47,187 nt of DNA, taken from positions 1 to 47,187 of the forward strand of contig JAHAZM010000026.1 of NCBI GenBank assembly GCA_018385275.1. The letters run 5' to 3'. A program made the position numbers and the translations under genes. This DNA comes from Eubacteriales bacterium (GTDB lineage: Bacteria > Bacillota > Clostridia > Christensenellales > MB2-83). The stretch's first letter is position 1. The number at the start of each line of letters is the position of its first letter. Below the pieces are notes generated by a model. That model made no database searches, was not told the DNA's origin, and saw nothing but the letters and a program-made list of their open reading frames with translations. Shown here piece after piece: positions 1-8,311 of the stretch.

Positions 1-707
1 GCGGCTGCGTCATCGAAGGGACGTTCCAGCTCTCCAACGCTTCCGTCCACGTCAACGCCTCGTACGCCGATACAAAACGCGGTTTCGACACGATGGAAGT
101 CGTGCTCGACGAAGACGTCCGCTCCGACGCCGACGTGCGCGCGCTGGGGGTGGAGGTCGGAGACATCGTATGCTTTGACCCGCGGACGCGCGTGACGGAA
201 AGCGGTTATATCAAGAGCCGTTTCCTCGACGACAAACTGTCGGTGGGGATCCTGCTGGGCCTGGCCAAATATTTGTCCGATAACGCGATCGCTCTGCCGC
301 GGCGCGTCTACGCGCATATCACGGTGTACGAAGAAGTCGGCCACGGCGGCGCTTCCTCGGTGCCGGCCGGCGTGACGGAGGCCGTCAGCGTGGACATGGG
401 CTGCGTCGGTGAGGGGCTCTCCTGCACGGAAAAGCGGGTTTCGATCTGCGCCAAGGATTCCGGGGGGCCCTACAGCTACGAGTTGGTCGGACGCCTCATC
501 GAAGGCGCCAAACGCGCCGGCGCCGATTACGCGGTGGACGTGTATCCGCGCTACGGCTCGGACGTGGAAACGACGCTTTGCGCCGGCCACGACGTCCGGC
601 ACGGACTCATCGGAGCGGGCGTCTACGCCAGTCACGGTTACGAGCGCAGTCATCGCGACGGCGTACGCAACGCGCTCCTGCTGCTGGCAGGCTTCCTCAA
701 CGTCTGA
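1..707 (+). CDS. M42 family metallopeptidase (glutamyl aminopeptidase type), 5' end missing
   Basis: The reading frame is already open at base 3, so only the C-terminal ~235 residues are in the window. M42 peptidases are cytosolic dinuclear-metal aminopeptidases that form large tetrahedral assemblies and trim peptides. The visible hallmarks are the bridging Asp in SRFLDDKLSVG, the EE pair in YEEVGHGG (catalytic and metal-binding Glu, near 330-335), the metal Asp in SVDMGCVG, and the closing metal His in YASHGYERSH. The order and spacing match the family. It ends at TGA 705-707 just before a strong hairpin. The exact subfamily (endoglucanase-like versus PepA-like) cannot be told from this part. 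Confidence 0.93.
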   Translation, partial: GCVIEGTFQLSNASVHVNASYADTKRGFDTMEVVLDEDVRSDADVRALGVEVGDIVCFDPRTRVTESGYIKSRFLDDKLSVGILLGLAKYLSDNAIALPRRVYAHITVYEEVGHGGASSVPAGVTEAVSVDMGCVGEGLSCTEKRVSICAKDSGGPYSYELVGRLIEGAKRAGADYAVDVYPRYGSDVETTLCAGHDVRHGLIGAGVYASHGYERSHRDGVRNALLLLAGFLNV

Positions 708-742
708 AAAAAAGAAAAGACCCGATCGATCGGATCTTCTTC

Positions 743-772
743 AAAAAAGACCCGTTGACCGGGTCTTTTTTT
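743..772. terminator. Bidirectional intrinsic terminator between the M42 gene and fkp
   Basis: A GC hairpin (GACCCG / CGGGTC around TTGAC) is flanked by an A-run on the left and a T-run on the right, so it gives a U-tract on both strands. It ends the plus-strand peptidase transcript and the minus-strand fkp transcript. Confidence 0.85.
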
Positions 773-783
773 GTCGGAAAATA

Positions 784-817
784 TCAGACCAACTCCGCTT
801 TTCGGACGACTACGCCG
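784..817. repeat. 34-bp exact copy of the fkp 3' end (copy 1, non-coding)
   Basis: Bases 784-817 are identical to 867-900, at an offset of 83 bp. The second copy encodes the last residues and stop codon of fkp. This copy lies beyond the stop codon, in the spacer before the terminator. It looks like a remnant of a local tandem duplication. Confidence 0.85.
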
Positions 818-866
818 GCGGCGTACGCTCGCGCCGATCAAAAGCCGGAAAAGGCCGGAACCGTCG

Positions 867-3749
867 TCAGACCAACTCCGCTTTTCGGACGACTACGCCG
901 CTGTGTCCGAACACGTCGAACAGGCGCGCCTCCAGTTCGGCAACGGCGACGCCTTTTTTCAGCACGACCTGCAGGAACCCGCCGCCGCCGGCGCCGCAGA
1001 CCGTCCGTCCGTCCGTCAGATCCTCCACCGCGAGGAATATCTGGTCGATACAGGTGTTGGTACTGCCCTCGTCGAGGCGTTTGGCCTGTTCCCAGTGCTT
1101 CGTCATCAGTCCGGCAAAGCCGTCCACGTCGCCGGCCTCCAGTCGGCGCGCCATGGCGCGGGCCAACCGGCGGATCCGGGCCAGTACTTCCGTCGAGACC
1201 GGATCGCAGGCCATATAGCGGCCCATGACCTCGCGCAGGATACCGCGAGCCAGTCGGCGCTGGCCGGTATAGATCAAAGCAAAGCGCTCGTTCAGTTCTT
1301 TTCCGGTCTGAGGCGAGATCGTCACCGGACGGATCGTCAGACGCTGATCGGCGCCGGGACGCGACGAAACGAGCTTGACGCCGGGCGCGAGACCGCCGAC
1401 CTGATCCTGCCAGCCGCCGCCGGTGGACATGATCTGCTCGAGACACAGCACGCGCGCGCAGATTTCCGCGTCGTCGGGTTCACGGCCCGCGAGGCGCAGC
1501 AGGGCCCGTACGGCCGCCGCGGCCAGGATCGAACTGGTCCCGAGACCGCTGCCTTTGGGAATATCGACGACGCGGGTATTCAGATACAGCCCGCCGCCGA
1601 GCCGACGGCAGAGCGCTTCCACGCTTTCGGCGTCGGGGCGCAGGAACCCGCAGGCGACCAGAGCGGCTTTATGCAGGGCAAAAGCGTCGGAGGGGTCCCG
1701 GTTGGGACGCAGCGTCTCCAGATCCGTGAATTCGCCGTAACTCCCGATATCGGTCGAGGCGAGGATGATCTTGTGTTCGCTCAGCCGGCGCGCGGTCGCT
1801 TCGATGGGAAGGCGCCCGTCGAGCGTAATCGCGGCGTTGAGGACCGTACCGCCGTTCAAGAGACAATACGGCGGCGTGTCGCTCCATCCTCCGCCCCAGT
1901 TGACGCGGACGGGCAGCCGTTCGGTCACTTCATCGAGCCTGAACCGGAGGTCGGCGTCTGGAGGCGTCGTGCCGCCGAGCACCGCTTCCCGGACGCGATC
2001 GAAACTTTGAACCGTCAGCGCTTCGTCGCCGGTCATGCGGCCCAGATAATACGGGATGCGGATACGGCGCTTGAGGCTTTCGGGCGTGTCGCCTTTTTCG
2101 GCGTCGGCCGCGGCGATCAACCGGCGGACGACGCGGCCGCTCAAGCCTCCCGGGAACTCGTCCGTCAGGAGAGAAAGCGGCGTTTCGGCGTCCACGGCCG
2201 CCAGAAAGCGGCGGACGCGGATGCTTTCTTCAAGTTTATCGTGCCATCTCAGCAGCGCGCTCGCGTCGGCACGGCGGAAGCTTTCGGCCAGAGACAGGCG
2301 TTCGCCTTTTTTCTCGCCGGAAAGACTCGCGCGGATCGCCGCGGCCTGCGTGGCACGCACCGGGAAAAGAGGCTCGTCCCACAGGGGGGCGGTCAGCGCT
2401 CTTCCGCGGTGGAACGGCTTTTTCGGATCGTCCGTCACGTCGTAAAGACGGGCGACCCAGCCGCCCCCGCACAGCGGCAGGACGTGGAGCGCCGTTCCGT
2501 CCGGCACGCGGACGCCCGCGGGAAGCGCGACGCCGGAGACGACGCAGCCCTTGCCGACGACGCAGCCGTCGGCGAGGATGCTGTTTTCAATATAAGACCC
2601 GGCCCCTATCGTCGCGCCGGGCCGGATATCGGCGTGATAAGCCGCATAGCGCGCGTCGGCGGTCGTGCTGTTGACCGTGCCCGTCCAGCCCAAAGAGGCG
2701 TAAGCGGGCATATCCGCCGTCATCAGGCGCAGCAGCTCGCGCGTCGTGCCGAAATGCAGGAACGCCGCCGGCGCGAAACGCACCAGTTTCATCCGGAAAG
2801 GACGAAGCGCGTTCCAGACCCGCGTGCGCGCCTGCTCCAGTTCGGGCGTAAAAGCGCCTTCCGGGGTTTCCCGATAAAACCGCTCCAGCGTGCTTTCGGC
2901 CGCCAGCGGATAGAGAAAATCGGCGTAAAAGCTCAGACGCACCCGCTCGTTGACCAGCGAGGCGAATTTCGCGCGCGTGTCGACCAGCGCGTAGAGCTCG
3001 CGCGTCAGCCCGCCGGAAAAGATCACGGCGCCGGTGTCGATGTCGACGTTGCCGGCCGCGTCCACCGCGCCGGAAGCGCGCAGCGTTTCTTCCGATTGTT
3101 TATGCAGGAAACGCGCGACGTTCCCGTCCGCGCCGCCGAGAAAAACGCCGTGATCCTTACCGGTGGCGACGTTTTCTTTGATCGAAAGCGCCGCGGCGCC
3201 GTCGGAAAACGGCTCCAGCTGCAGCGCGTTGAAAAGCAGCAGCACGTCGCCCGAGCAGACCGTGAGTCCGCCGCGGATCCGACCCGGCAGGCCCGCCAGG
3301 CCGATCATGAACTCATCGAACAGCGTACTCGGCGTCCCTTCCGGCAGCATCCGCGGCACGGGCGAAAAGATTTTGCCGCAGGCGGAATACTGCGGGATGC
3401 GTTTAGAATCCCCGCCCGAATGAATGCAGAGGACGCGCAGGTTTTCCCAATCGCTCCGTCCCGAATCCGCCACGGCGCGCAGAGCCGCGAGCGTCGCTCC
3501 TCCGCTGCCGCATCGCCTGCCCTCCGGATCCGGCACGACGAGATAAGTCGCCGCGCGGGGCAAAAAGCCCGCCTTTTGCCGGCGGCGGATCTGCGCGCGG
3601 TATCCCGAGGCCTGACGCTCGTCCGAGGCGGTCAGCACCACGTAATCCCAAAAAGGCGCGCGCCCTTCGCGGGCGGCGCGGAACGTTTCATACGCGTCCA
3701 GATAAGATTGTTGGAGAAACAGCATTCTGCGGTCGTCCGGTTTCGGCAT
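867..3749 (-). CDS. fkp: Bifunctional L-fucokinase / L-fucose-1-phosphate guanylyltransferase
   Basis: This 960-residue protein has the length and architecture of Bacteroides Fkp, which phosphorylates free L-fucose and then makes GDP-fucose in the salvage pathway. The N-terminal pyrophosphorylase part shows a GSGGAT nucleotide loop (about 81-86) and GGDSKRIPQ (112-120). A left-handed beta-helix-like segment follows. The C-terminal GHMP kinase part has VNWGGGWSDTPP (about 616-627), the ATP loop PKGSGLGTSS (731-740) and the CGAGGGGF motif (about 918-925). Its start ATG is 3 bases past the stop of the glycosyltransferase gene, so the two are cotranscribed. GDP-fucose made here probably feeds fucosylation of a surface glycan or protein (inference). 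L-fucose itself, rather than a related sugar such as D-arabinose, is assumed from the family. Confidence 0.93.
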   Translation of the reverse strand: MPKPDDRRMLFLQQSYLDAYETFRAAREGRAPFWDYVVLTASDERQASGYRAQIRRRQKAGFLPRAATYLVVPDPEGRRCGSGGATLAALRAVADSGRSDWENLRVLCIHSGGDSKRIPQYSACGKIFSPVPRMLPEGTPSTLFDEFMIGLAGLPGRIRGGLTVCSGDVLLLFNALQLEPFSDGAAALSIKENVATGKDHGVFLGGADGNVARFLHKQSEETLRASGAVDAAGNVDIDTGAVIFSGGLTRELYALVDTRAKFASLVNERVRLSFYADFLYPLAAESTLERFYRETPEGAFTPELEQARTRVWNALRPFRMKLVRFAPAAFLHFGTTRELLRLMTADMPAYASLGWTGTVNSTTADARYAAYHADIRPGATIGAGSYIENSILADGCVVGKGCVVSGVALPAGVRVPDGTALHVLPLCGGGWVARLYDVTDDPKKPFHRGRALTAPLWDEPLFPVRATQAAAIRASLSGEKKGERLSLAESFRRADASALLRWHDKLEESIRVRRFLAAVDAETPLSLLTDEFPGGLSGRVVRRLIAAADAEKGDTPESLKRRIRIPYYLGRMTGDEALTVQSFDRVREAVLGGTTPPDADLRFRLDEVTERLPVRVNWGGGWSDTPPYCLLNGGTVLNAAITLDGRLPIEATARRLSEHKIILASTDIGSYGEFTDLETLRPNRDPSDAFALHKAALVACGFLRPDAESVEALCRRLGGGLYLNTRVVDIPKGSGLGTSSILAAAAVRALLRLAGREPDDAEICARVLCLEQIMSTGGGWQDQVGGLAPGVKLVSSRPGADQRLTIRPVTISPQTGKELNERFALIYTGQRRLARGILREVMGRYMACDPVSTEVLARIRRLARAMARRLEAGDVDGFAGLMTKHWEQAKRLDEGSTNTCIDQIFLAVEDLTDGRTVCGAGGGGFLQVVLKKGVAVAELEARLFDVFGHSGVVVRKAELV

Positions 3750-3752
3750 GAC

Positions 3753-4832
3753 TCAGGCTTCCTTTAAAAATTCTTTTACTTGCGCGTCGAACGCGGCGTT
3801 CTGTTCGGCGATGACGCGGCAATAATCGTCGCAGTTTTCCCTGACGGCGGCAAAATCAAGGCCGCGGTACCAGGCGTAGAGCTCTTCTTTCATCGCCGGA
3901 TCAATGGCGCGAACGGTAAATCCGATCCCCAGCCGGCGCGTGACGGTTTCCATATAGGTGCCGGGCGCGACGAGGATGGGGAAGCGGCCGTAGATGCAGT
4001 AATAGAGCCGGATCGAAAGCGCTTTGCTCACGTTGAGGTCGCGCGCGTCGTAGAGGTTGTTCATCACGTCGATCCGTTCCAGATACGACGCCGTTTCCGA
4101 AATCGGGAACGTATCGTGGAAGCGGGCGTTGGCGATGTGCTTTTCGTCCGCGTAAGCGCGCAGGACGTCGGCGTGCGTGCCGTAAAAATGCACCTCGAAG
4201 CGCGGATCGCCGGCAAAAACGTCGAGCAGCTTTTTATTGTCCTCGTAATAGCGCACCGAACCGACGAACCCGATGCGGATCGGTTCGCCCTCGGGGCGCA
4301 GACCGTCGCGCCTGGTCAGCTTCTCCGTGACCACCGGATTGAGGCTGTGCACCTGAAGATAGGTCGGCTCCGGCGGCAGGAAATCCCTGTACCCGTCAGA
4401 GGAAATGGTATTGAACGCCGAGGCGAGGAAAGCCCGGCGGTAGCGGGCGCGAAAGATCTTTTTGTCATAATACATATTATCGCGTACGTTCAGGCAGTAG
4501 CGGCCGGGAAACCGCCGCGCGAGGAATCGCGCGAACATGAAGATCGCCAGGTCGTTCCAGACGATGACGCGGTCGTAGCCGTTGCGGCGCAGGATGCGCT
4601 TGGCGTACGGGACGAAACGCATATACTTGAGCGCTTTGACCGGGCCGGGGAGTTTCTGATCGATGACGTTGACGAAGCGGTAGACGTGCGCCGCGCCGGT
4701 CGCCTCCTCCTCGCCGTATTTATCCATATAGATCAGATCATAGGGGATGCCGGCCGCGCGCAGACGTTCGGTATACAGACTGATCAGAGACATATGGCGG
4801 ATATTGACGGCGCTGAGGATACAGATTTTCAT
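3753..4832 (-). CDS. Glycosyltransferase (GT4-like, capsule/exopolysaccharide type)
   Basis: A 359-residue cytosolic protein with a two-lobe GT-B look. The N-terminal lobe opens with MKICILSAVN. The C-terminal lobe opens with IRIGFVGSVRYYEDNKKLL, followed by a helix-strand pattern (FEVHFYG) typical of GT4-like enzymes. The start at 4832 is chosen over an in-frame upstream ATG because GGGAG lies at ribosome-binding distance and the family N-terminus begins there. It is first in a two-gene operon with fkp, so a fucosyltransferase or a transferase in the same glycan pathway is likely, but donor and acceptor cannot be read from sequence. No signal peptide or membrane span is seen. Confidence 0.8.
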   Translation of the reverse strand: MKICILSAVNIRHMSLISLYTERLRAAGIPYDLIYMDKYGEEEATGAAHVYRFVNVIDQKLPGPVKALKYMRFVPYAKRILRRNGYDRVIVWNDLAIFMFARFLARRFPGRYCLNVRDNMYYDKKIFRARYRRAFLASAFNTISSDGYRDFLPPEPTYLQVHSLNPVVTEKLTRRDGLRPEGEPIRIGFVGSVRYYEDNKKLLDVFAGDPRFEVHFYGTHADVLRAYADEKHIANARFHDTFPISETASYLERIDVMNNLYDARDLNVSKALSIRLYYCIYGRFPILVAPGTYMETVTRRLGIGFTVRAIDPAMKEELYAWYRGLDFAAVRENCDDYCRVIAEQNAAFDAQVKEFLKEA

Positions 4833-4860
4833 AAAACACGCTCCCACTGATGATTCTATT

Positions 4861-4889
4861 ATTATAACGGCCGTCCGGGCGATTGTCAA
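4861..4889 (-). promoter_or_regulatory. Sigma-A promoter for the glycosyltransferase-fkp operon
   Basis: Read on the minus strand: TTGACA (4884-4889), a 17-bp spacer and TATAAT (4861-4866). Both boxes are perfect consensus, so strong constitutive expression is expected. It lies directly behind the terminator of the upstream ATPase gene. Confidence 0.85.
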
Positions 4890-4890
4890 A

Positions 4891-4920
4891 GAAAAAACCC
4901 GACCACGGGGCCGGGTTTCT
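4891..4920 (-). terminator. Intrinsic terminator of the DUF853 ATPase gene
   Basis: On the minus strand an AAACCCG / CGGGTTT stem with a GC-rich loop is followed by a T-run. It insulates the ATPase transcript from the promoter that begins at 4889. Confidence 0.8.
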
Positions 4921-4925
4921 CGCGA

Positions 4926-6449
4926 TCACAGTTTTTTCAGAACGCTCAGCAGACCGCGGCGCAGCATGCTGCCTCCGGTGCTGATGAGCTGGGACTCGAT
5001 CTTGTTGCGGCGGCGTTCGGCCTGCTTGGATTTCTTTTCTTTTTCCTTGGCCTTTTTCTTTTCGGCTTCAGCCTTGGCTTTTTCTTTTTCCTTGGCCAAA
5101 GCGGCTTTCTCCGCCTCCAGCTCGGCGCGCTGGCGGTCGAGCTCGGCCTGCGCCTCGTCTCGCTTGGCCTGCTCCTCCAGCCGCTCGTAGGCGCTGAGGT
5201 TGTCGACGGCCTCGTCATATTTGCCCGCTACCGGAGAAGCGGACATAGCCGAACGGCGCGTAGCTTCCGAGCACGGCGCCATCAGGCTTTCGGGGCAGAT
5301 GATCGCGGTCTGCTGGACGATCGAGGGCACGCCCTTGCGATCCAGGAACGAAGTCAGCGCTTCGCCCGTCCCGAGGTTCATGATGACGTCCTCGGTCTTG
5401 AAAGCCGGATTGGGACGGAAGGTCTGGGCCGCGGTACGGACGGCTTTCTGCTCGGCCGGCGTATACGCGCGCAGCGCGTGCTGGACGCGGTTGGACAACT
5501 GCGCGAGCACGGTGTCCGGCACGTCCGACGGCGATTGCGTCACGAAGTAAATACCCACGCCTTTGGAGCGGATCAGCTTGACGGTCTGCTCGATCTGCGC
5601 GAGCAGCGCTTTGGGCATATCCGTAAAGAGCAGGTGCGCCTCGTCGAAGAAGAAAACCAGTCTCGGCTTGTCGGCGTCGCCCACCTCGGGGAGCTCCTCA
5701 AACAGCTCGGCCATCATCCACAGCAGGAACATCGCGTAGATCTTCGGATGGCGGATCAGCTCGACGCTGTGCAGGACGTTGATATAACCGCGGCCGTCGG
5801 GCGCGGTGCGCATCCAGTCTCGGATATCCAGATCGGGCTGTCCGAAAAACAAGTCGCCGCCGTCGTTTTCCAGCGGAAGCAGGGCGCGCACGATCGCGCC
5901 GAGGGTCGTCGGAGCGATATTGCCGTAGGTCGTGAGATATTCCGCGCGATGCTGGGAAACGTATTGAATGACGGCGCGCAGGTCTTTGAGATCCAGGATC
6001 TCAAGCCCCCTGTCGTCCGCGATCCGGAAAATGATATTGAGCACGCCCTCCTGCACGTCGGTCAGGTTCATCATGCGCGCGAGCAGGCTCGGGCCCACGT
6101 CGGAGATCGTGGCGCGGACCGGATGGCCGTATTGGCCGTAGATGTCGTAGAATACCGTCGGATACCCGCGGAAGCGGAAGGTCTCGCGCAGACCGAAGCG
6201 GTCGATGCGCTTCTGCATGCCGGCGTTATCGGCGCCCGGCGCCGCGATACCGGACACGTCGCCCTTGACGTCGCAGAGAAAAACCGGGACGCCGGCGTTG
6301 GAAAACGCCTCGGCCATGCATTTCATCGTCACGGTCTTACCCGTGCCGCTCGCACCGGCCACCAGACCGTGGCGATTGCCCTGCGAAAGCGTCAGACCGA
6401 CGCGCTCGCCCTCGGTATTCAAGCCCAGATACAGCATATTCTCGTCCAT
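4926..6449 (-). CDS. HerA-like / DUF853 family P-loop ATPase
   Basis: A 507-residue ATPase of the HerA/FtsK superfamily, related to E. coli YjgR. Walker A is GASGTGKT (32-39) and Walker B LVFFFDEAH (264-272). The N-terminal strands (LYLGLNTEGERVGLTL) form the small barrel typical of the group. From about 416 the protein runs into a long charged coiled coil rich in K, E and A, then a short C-terminal tail. GGGAGGAAAGT precedes the ATG. Family members are proposed DNA-pumping or remodelling ATPases, but the cellular role of DUF853 is not established. It lies 13 bases after the lipoprotein gene in the same transcript. Confidence 0.88.
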   Translation of the reverse strand: MDENMLYLGLNTEGERVGLTLSQGNRHGLVAGASGTGKTVTMKCMAEAFSNAGVPVFLCDVKGDVSGIAAPGADNAGMQKRIDRFGLRETFRFRGYPTVFYDIYGQYGHPVRATISDVGPSLLARMMNLTDVQEGVLNIIFRIADDRGLEILDLKDLRAVIQYVSQHRAEYLTTYGNIAPTTLGAIVRALLPLENDGGDLFFGQPDLDIRDWMRTAPDGRGYINVLHSVELIRHPKIYAMFLLWMMAELFEELPEVGDADKPRLVFFFDEAHLLFTDMPKALLAQIEQTVKLIRSKGVGIYFVTQSPSDVPDTVLAQLSNRVQHALRAYTPAEQKAVRTAAQTFRPNPAFKTEDVIMNLGTGEALTSFLDRKGVPSIVQQTAIICPESLMAPCSEATRRSAMSASPVAGKYDEAVDNLSAYERLEEQAKRDEAQAELDRQRAELEAEKAALAKEKEKAKAEAEKKKAKEKEKKSKQAERRRNKIESQLISTGGSMLRRGLLSVLKKL

Positions 6450-6462
6450 ACTTTCCTCCCGC

Positions 6463-6915
6463 TCAGGCGTTTTTCACGATTTCGGTAATTTCGTCGATAT
6501 AAAAGATCGACAGAGGGACGACCAGACAGTTGCCCTTGGCGAAACCTTTTTCGACCAGCTTGGCGTAGGCCTTCTGCACGTCCTCGTCTTCCGCCGCCGC
6601 GCGCACGAGGTCGCGGATATTCTCATTGTCGCGATACGCGTCCACCAGCTCTTTGGTGGTGCGGAATTCTATGATGAGCACGGAGGTGATCGAACCTGTC
6701 TTGGTCAGCATATGCATCTCGACGGCGTACTCTTCTTTTTCCAGTTTGCTCTTGATGCTGTCGGCAAGCGCGGTAAAATCCTCGTTGACCGCGTAACCCG
6801 CCTTGACAAACGCGTTCTCCAGCGTCTTATACTTCGAGGAGCAGGAGACCAGCAGCGCGGCCGCCAGCAGGACCGTCAGCGCGACGGCCAGAACTTTCGA
6901 AACGTTGTTTTTCAT
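6463..6915 (-). CDS. Small predicted lipoprotein, unknown function
   Basis: A 150-residue protein whose N-terminus (MKNNVSK, a hydrophobic stretch, then LLVSC) is a classic lipoprotein signal with the acylated Cys near residue 26. The rest is a compact alternating alpha/beta domain of about 120 residues with no motif I recognise. The start at 6915 is preferred to an upstream in-frame ATG because the signal peptide begins there and a GAAGGGGG Shine-Dalgarno is upstream. It is first in a two-gene transcript with the DUF853 ATPase. The pairing of a surface lipoprotein with a cytosolic ATPase is unexplained. Confidence 0.8.
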   Translation of the reverse strand: MKNNVSKVLAVALTVLLAAALLVSCSSKYKTLENAFVKAGYAVNEDFTALADSIKSKLEKEEYAVEMHMLTKTGSITSVLIIEFRTTKELVDAYRDNENIRDLVRAAAEDEDVQKAYAKLVEKGFAKGNCLVVPLSIFYIDEITEIVKNA

Positions 6916-6946
6916 AGGAACGCCCCCTTCGGATTGTTTGATTGGT

Positions 6947-6975
6947 ATTATAACACAGAAACCGGTTTTTTTCAA
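6947..6975 (-). promoter_or_regulatory. Promoter of the lipoprotein-DUF853 operon
   Basis: On the minus strand: TTGAAA (6970-6975), 17 bp, then TATAAT (6947-6952) with a TGT directly upstream, which makes an extended -10. It is divergent from the SPFH promoter 15 bp away. Confidence 0.8.
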
Positions 6976-6990
6976 CTGCGAAAAAAGTTC

Positions 6991-7019
6991 TTGACAGCTC
7001 GTTCCCGGCAGGCTATAAT
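6991..7019 (+). promoter_or_regulatory. Consensus sigma-A promoter of the SPFH-RHH-ABC operon
   Basis: TTGACA (6991-6996), a 17-bp spacer and TATAAT (7014-7019). All twelve positions match consensus, so the operon should be very active unless repressed. Confidence 0.9.
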
Positions 7020-7024
7020 CACAA

Positions 7025-7043
7025 TGATATCAAAATGATATCA
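7025..7043. promoter_or_regulatory. Tandem 8-bp palindromes, predicted RHH operator
   Basis: TGATATCA occurs at 7025-7032 and 7036-7043, centred 11 bp apart, over the expected transcription start (about 7026). Two short palindromes one helical turn apart are the classic layout for two cooperating ribbon-helix-helix dimers, as in Arc. The operon's second gene encodes such a protein, so autoregulation is the simplest reading. Confidence 0.65.
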
Positions 7044-7060
7044 GACAAGGAGGTTCTCTC

Positions 7061-8077
7061 ATGAAAGAAAAAGTGCTTCAGGGAAACAAACACGGCATGC
7101 TCGTTCTGCTTCTGACGATCCTGCTTCACGTCGCGGCGCTGGTCGGGCTGATCTTCTGCGCTTCCAAGAGTACGGACGACGCGCTGGCTTATCCGGGACT
7201 TTTCGCCGCCAGCCTTTTCATCCTCAGCTTCGGCTGGTTCCCTTTTCTGGGTCTGCGGATCCTGCGCCCGCAGGAAGCGCTGGTGCTGACGCTTTTCGGT
7301 AAATACATCGGCACGCTGAAGGGCGAAGGCTTCTATTTCGTCAATCCCTTCTGCTCGTCGGTCAATCCGGCGGCGAAAACGCGGCTCAATCAGAGCGGAG
7401 ACGTGAGCAGCCACGACGGCGAGGTCGCCGCAGTCAACGCCGGCGTCAAAACGCCGACGGCCAACAACAAGATCTCGCTCAAGATCATGACGCTGAACAA
7501 CAGCCGGCAGAAGATCAACGATTGCCTCGGCAATCCCGTCGAGATCGGCATCGCGGTCATGTGGCGCGTGACGGACACGGCCAAAGCGGTCTTCAACGTG
7601 GACAATTACAAGGAATATCTTTCTCTGCAATGTGACAGCGCGCTGCGCAACATCGTACGCATCTATCCGTACGACGTAGCCTCCAACGTCGACACGACCG
7701 GCGACGGCGTGGCCGACGAAGGCAGCCTGCGCGGCAGCAGCGAGATCGTCGCCGCCCGCATCCGGGACGAAATTCAGACCAAAGTAGCCGACGCGGGTCT
7801 CGAGATCCTGGAAGCGCGCATCACCTATCTGGCCTATGCGCCGGAAATCGCCGCGGTCATGCTGCAGCGCCAGCAGGCCAGCGCGATCATCGACGCCAGA
7901 AAGATGATCGTCGACGGCGCCGTCGGCATGGTGGAAATGGCGCTCGAGCGGCTTTCCGAAAAGAACACCGTGCAGCTTGACGAGGAGCGCAAGGCCGCCA
8001 TGGTCTCCAATCTGCTCGTGGTGCTCTGCGGCAACCACGACGCTCAGCCGGTCGTCAACTCCGGCTCGCTTTACTGA
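7061..8077 (+). CDS. SPFH/Band-7 (stomatin/prohibitin-like) membrane protein
   Basis: A 338-residue protein. Two membrane spans near residues 12-34 and 44-66 are followed by an SPFH domain opening with [30 protein letters not shown]. Further family features are a [11 protein letters not shown] strand, a [21 protein letters not shown] segment, and a helical tail with ALQRQQ-type heptads ([21 protein letters not shown]). SPFH proteins form large membrane-attached rings that organise membrane microdomains or cap proteases. AAGGAGG sits 7 bases before the ATG. The stop overlaps the next gene's start (TGATG), so the RHH protein is translationally coupled. Confidence 0.9.
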   Translation: MKEKVLQGNKHGMLVLLLTILLHVAALVGLIFCASKSTDDALAYPGLFAASLFILSFGWFPFLGLRILRPQEALVLTLFGKYIGTLKGEGFYFVNPFCSSVNPAAKTRLNQSGDVSSHDGEVAAVNAGVKTPTANNKISLKIMTLNNSRQKINDCLGNPVEIGIAVMWRVTDTAKAVFNVDNYKEYLSLQCDSALRNIVRIYPYDVASNVDTTGDGVADEGSLRGSSEIVAARIRDEIQTKVADAGLEILEARITYLAYAPEIAAVMLQRQQASAIIDARKMIVDGAVGMVEMALERLSEKNTVQLDEERKAAMVSNLLVVLCGNHDAQPVVNSGSLY

Positions 8078-8301
8078 TGGCTGACACGGGGAAAAAGCAG
8101 GTGCCGCTGCGCCTTTCGCCCCGGCTTTACGATGCGCTGGCCGCCTGGGCGGAGGATGATTTCCGCTCGCTCAACGGGCAGATCGAGTACCTGCTGACCG
8201 AATGCGTCCGTCAGCGGAAACGCAGCGGCGGCTACGTATCCCGCGACCTGGACGCGCCGCCGGACATCAAACTGCCGGCCGACACTTCTAAGAAAGATTG
8301 A
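8077..8301 (+). CDS. Ribbon-helix-helix (Arc/MetJ-type) DNA-binding protein
   Basis: A 74-residue protein with a strand (QVPLRLS) and two helices ([15 protein letters not shown] and [16 protein letters not shown]), the RHH fold that binds DNA as dimers through the beta ribbon. The C-terminal 25 residues are polar and likely unstructured. The ATG overlaps the SPFH stop codon, and 10 bases separate it from the ABC gene. In this context it is most likely the local repressor acting on the palindromes at 7025-7043. It might instead be the antitoxin half of a toxin-antitoxin pair, but no toxin-like partner is adjacent. Confidence 0.82.
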   Translation: MADTGKKQVPLRLSPRLYDALAAWAEDDFRSLNGQIEYLLTECVRQRKRSGGYVSRDLDAPPDIKLPADTSKKD

Positions 8302-8311
8302 GGATAAAACG

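Noticed and set aside
721-740. CGATCGATCG-type palindrome after the M42 gene as a second terminator
   Set aside because: It is short and has no U-tract; the hairpin at 743-772 is enough.
771-3767. A nearly 1000-codon open frame on plus, opposite fkp
   Set aside because: It is antisense to a clear two-domain enzyme, has no known motif and is Arg/Ala/Gly-rich, as expected from high GC at third positions. The same applies to other long frames opposite real genes (for example 7019-8038, 11857-13110, 17871-19655, 19604-21265, 37278-39410).
4832-4889. Upstream ATG extending the glycosyltransferase by 19 residues
   Set aside because: That start overlaps the promoter boxes and lacks a ribosome-binding site, while GGGAG precedes the ATG at 4832.
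8077-8301. RHH protein as a toxin-antitoxin antitoxin
   Set aside because: The adjacent genes are an SPFH protein and an ABC ATPase, neither a toxin, and operators upstream fit autoregulation.
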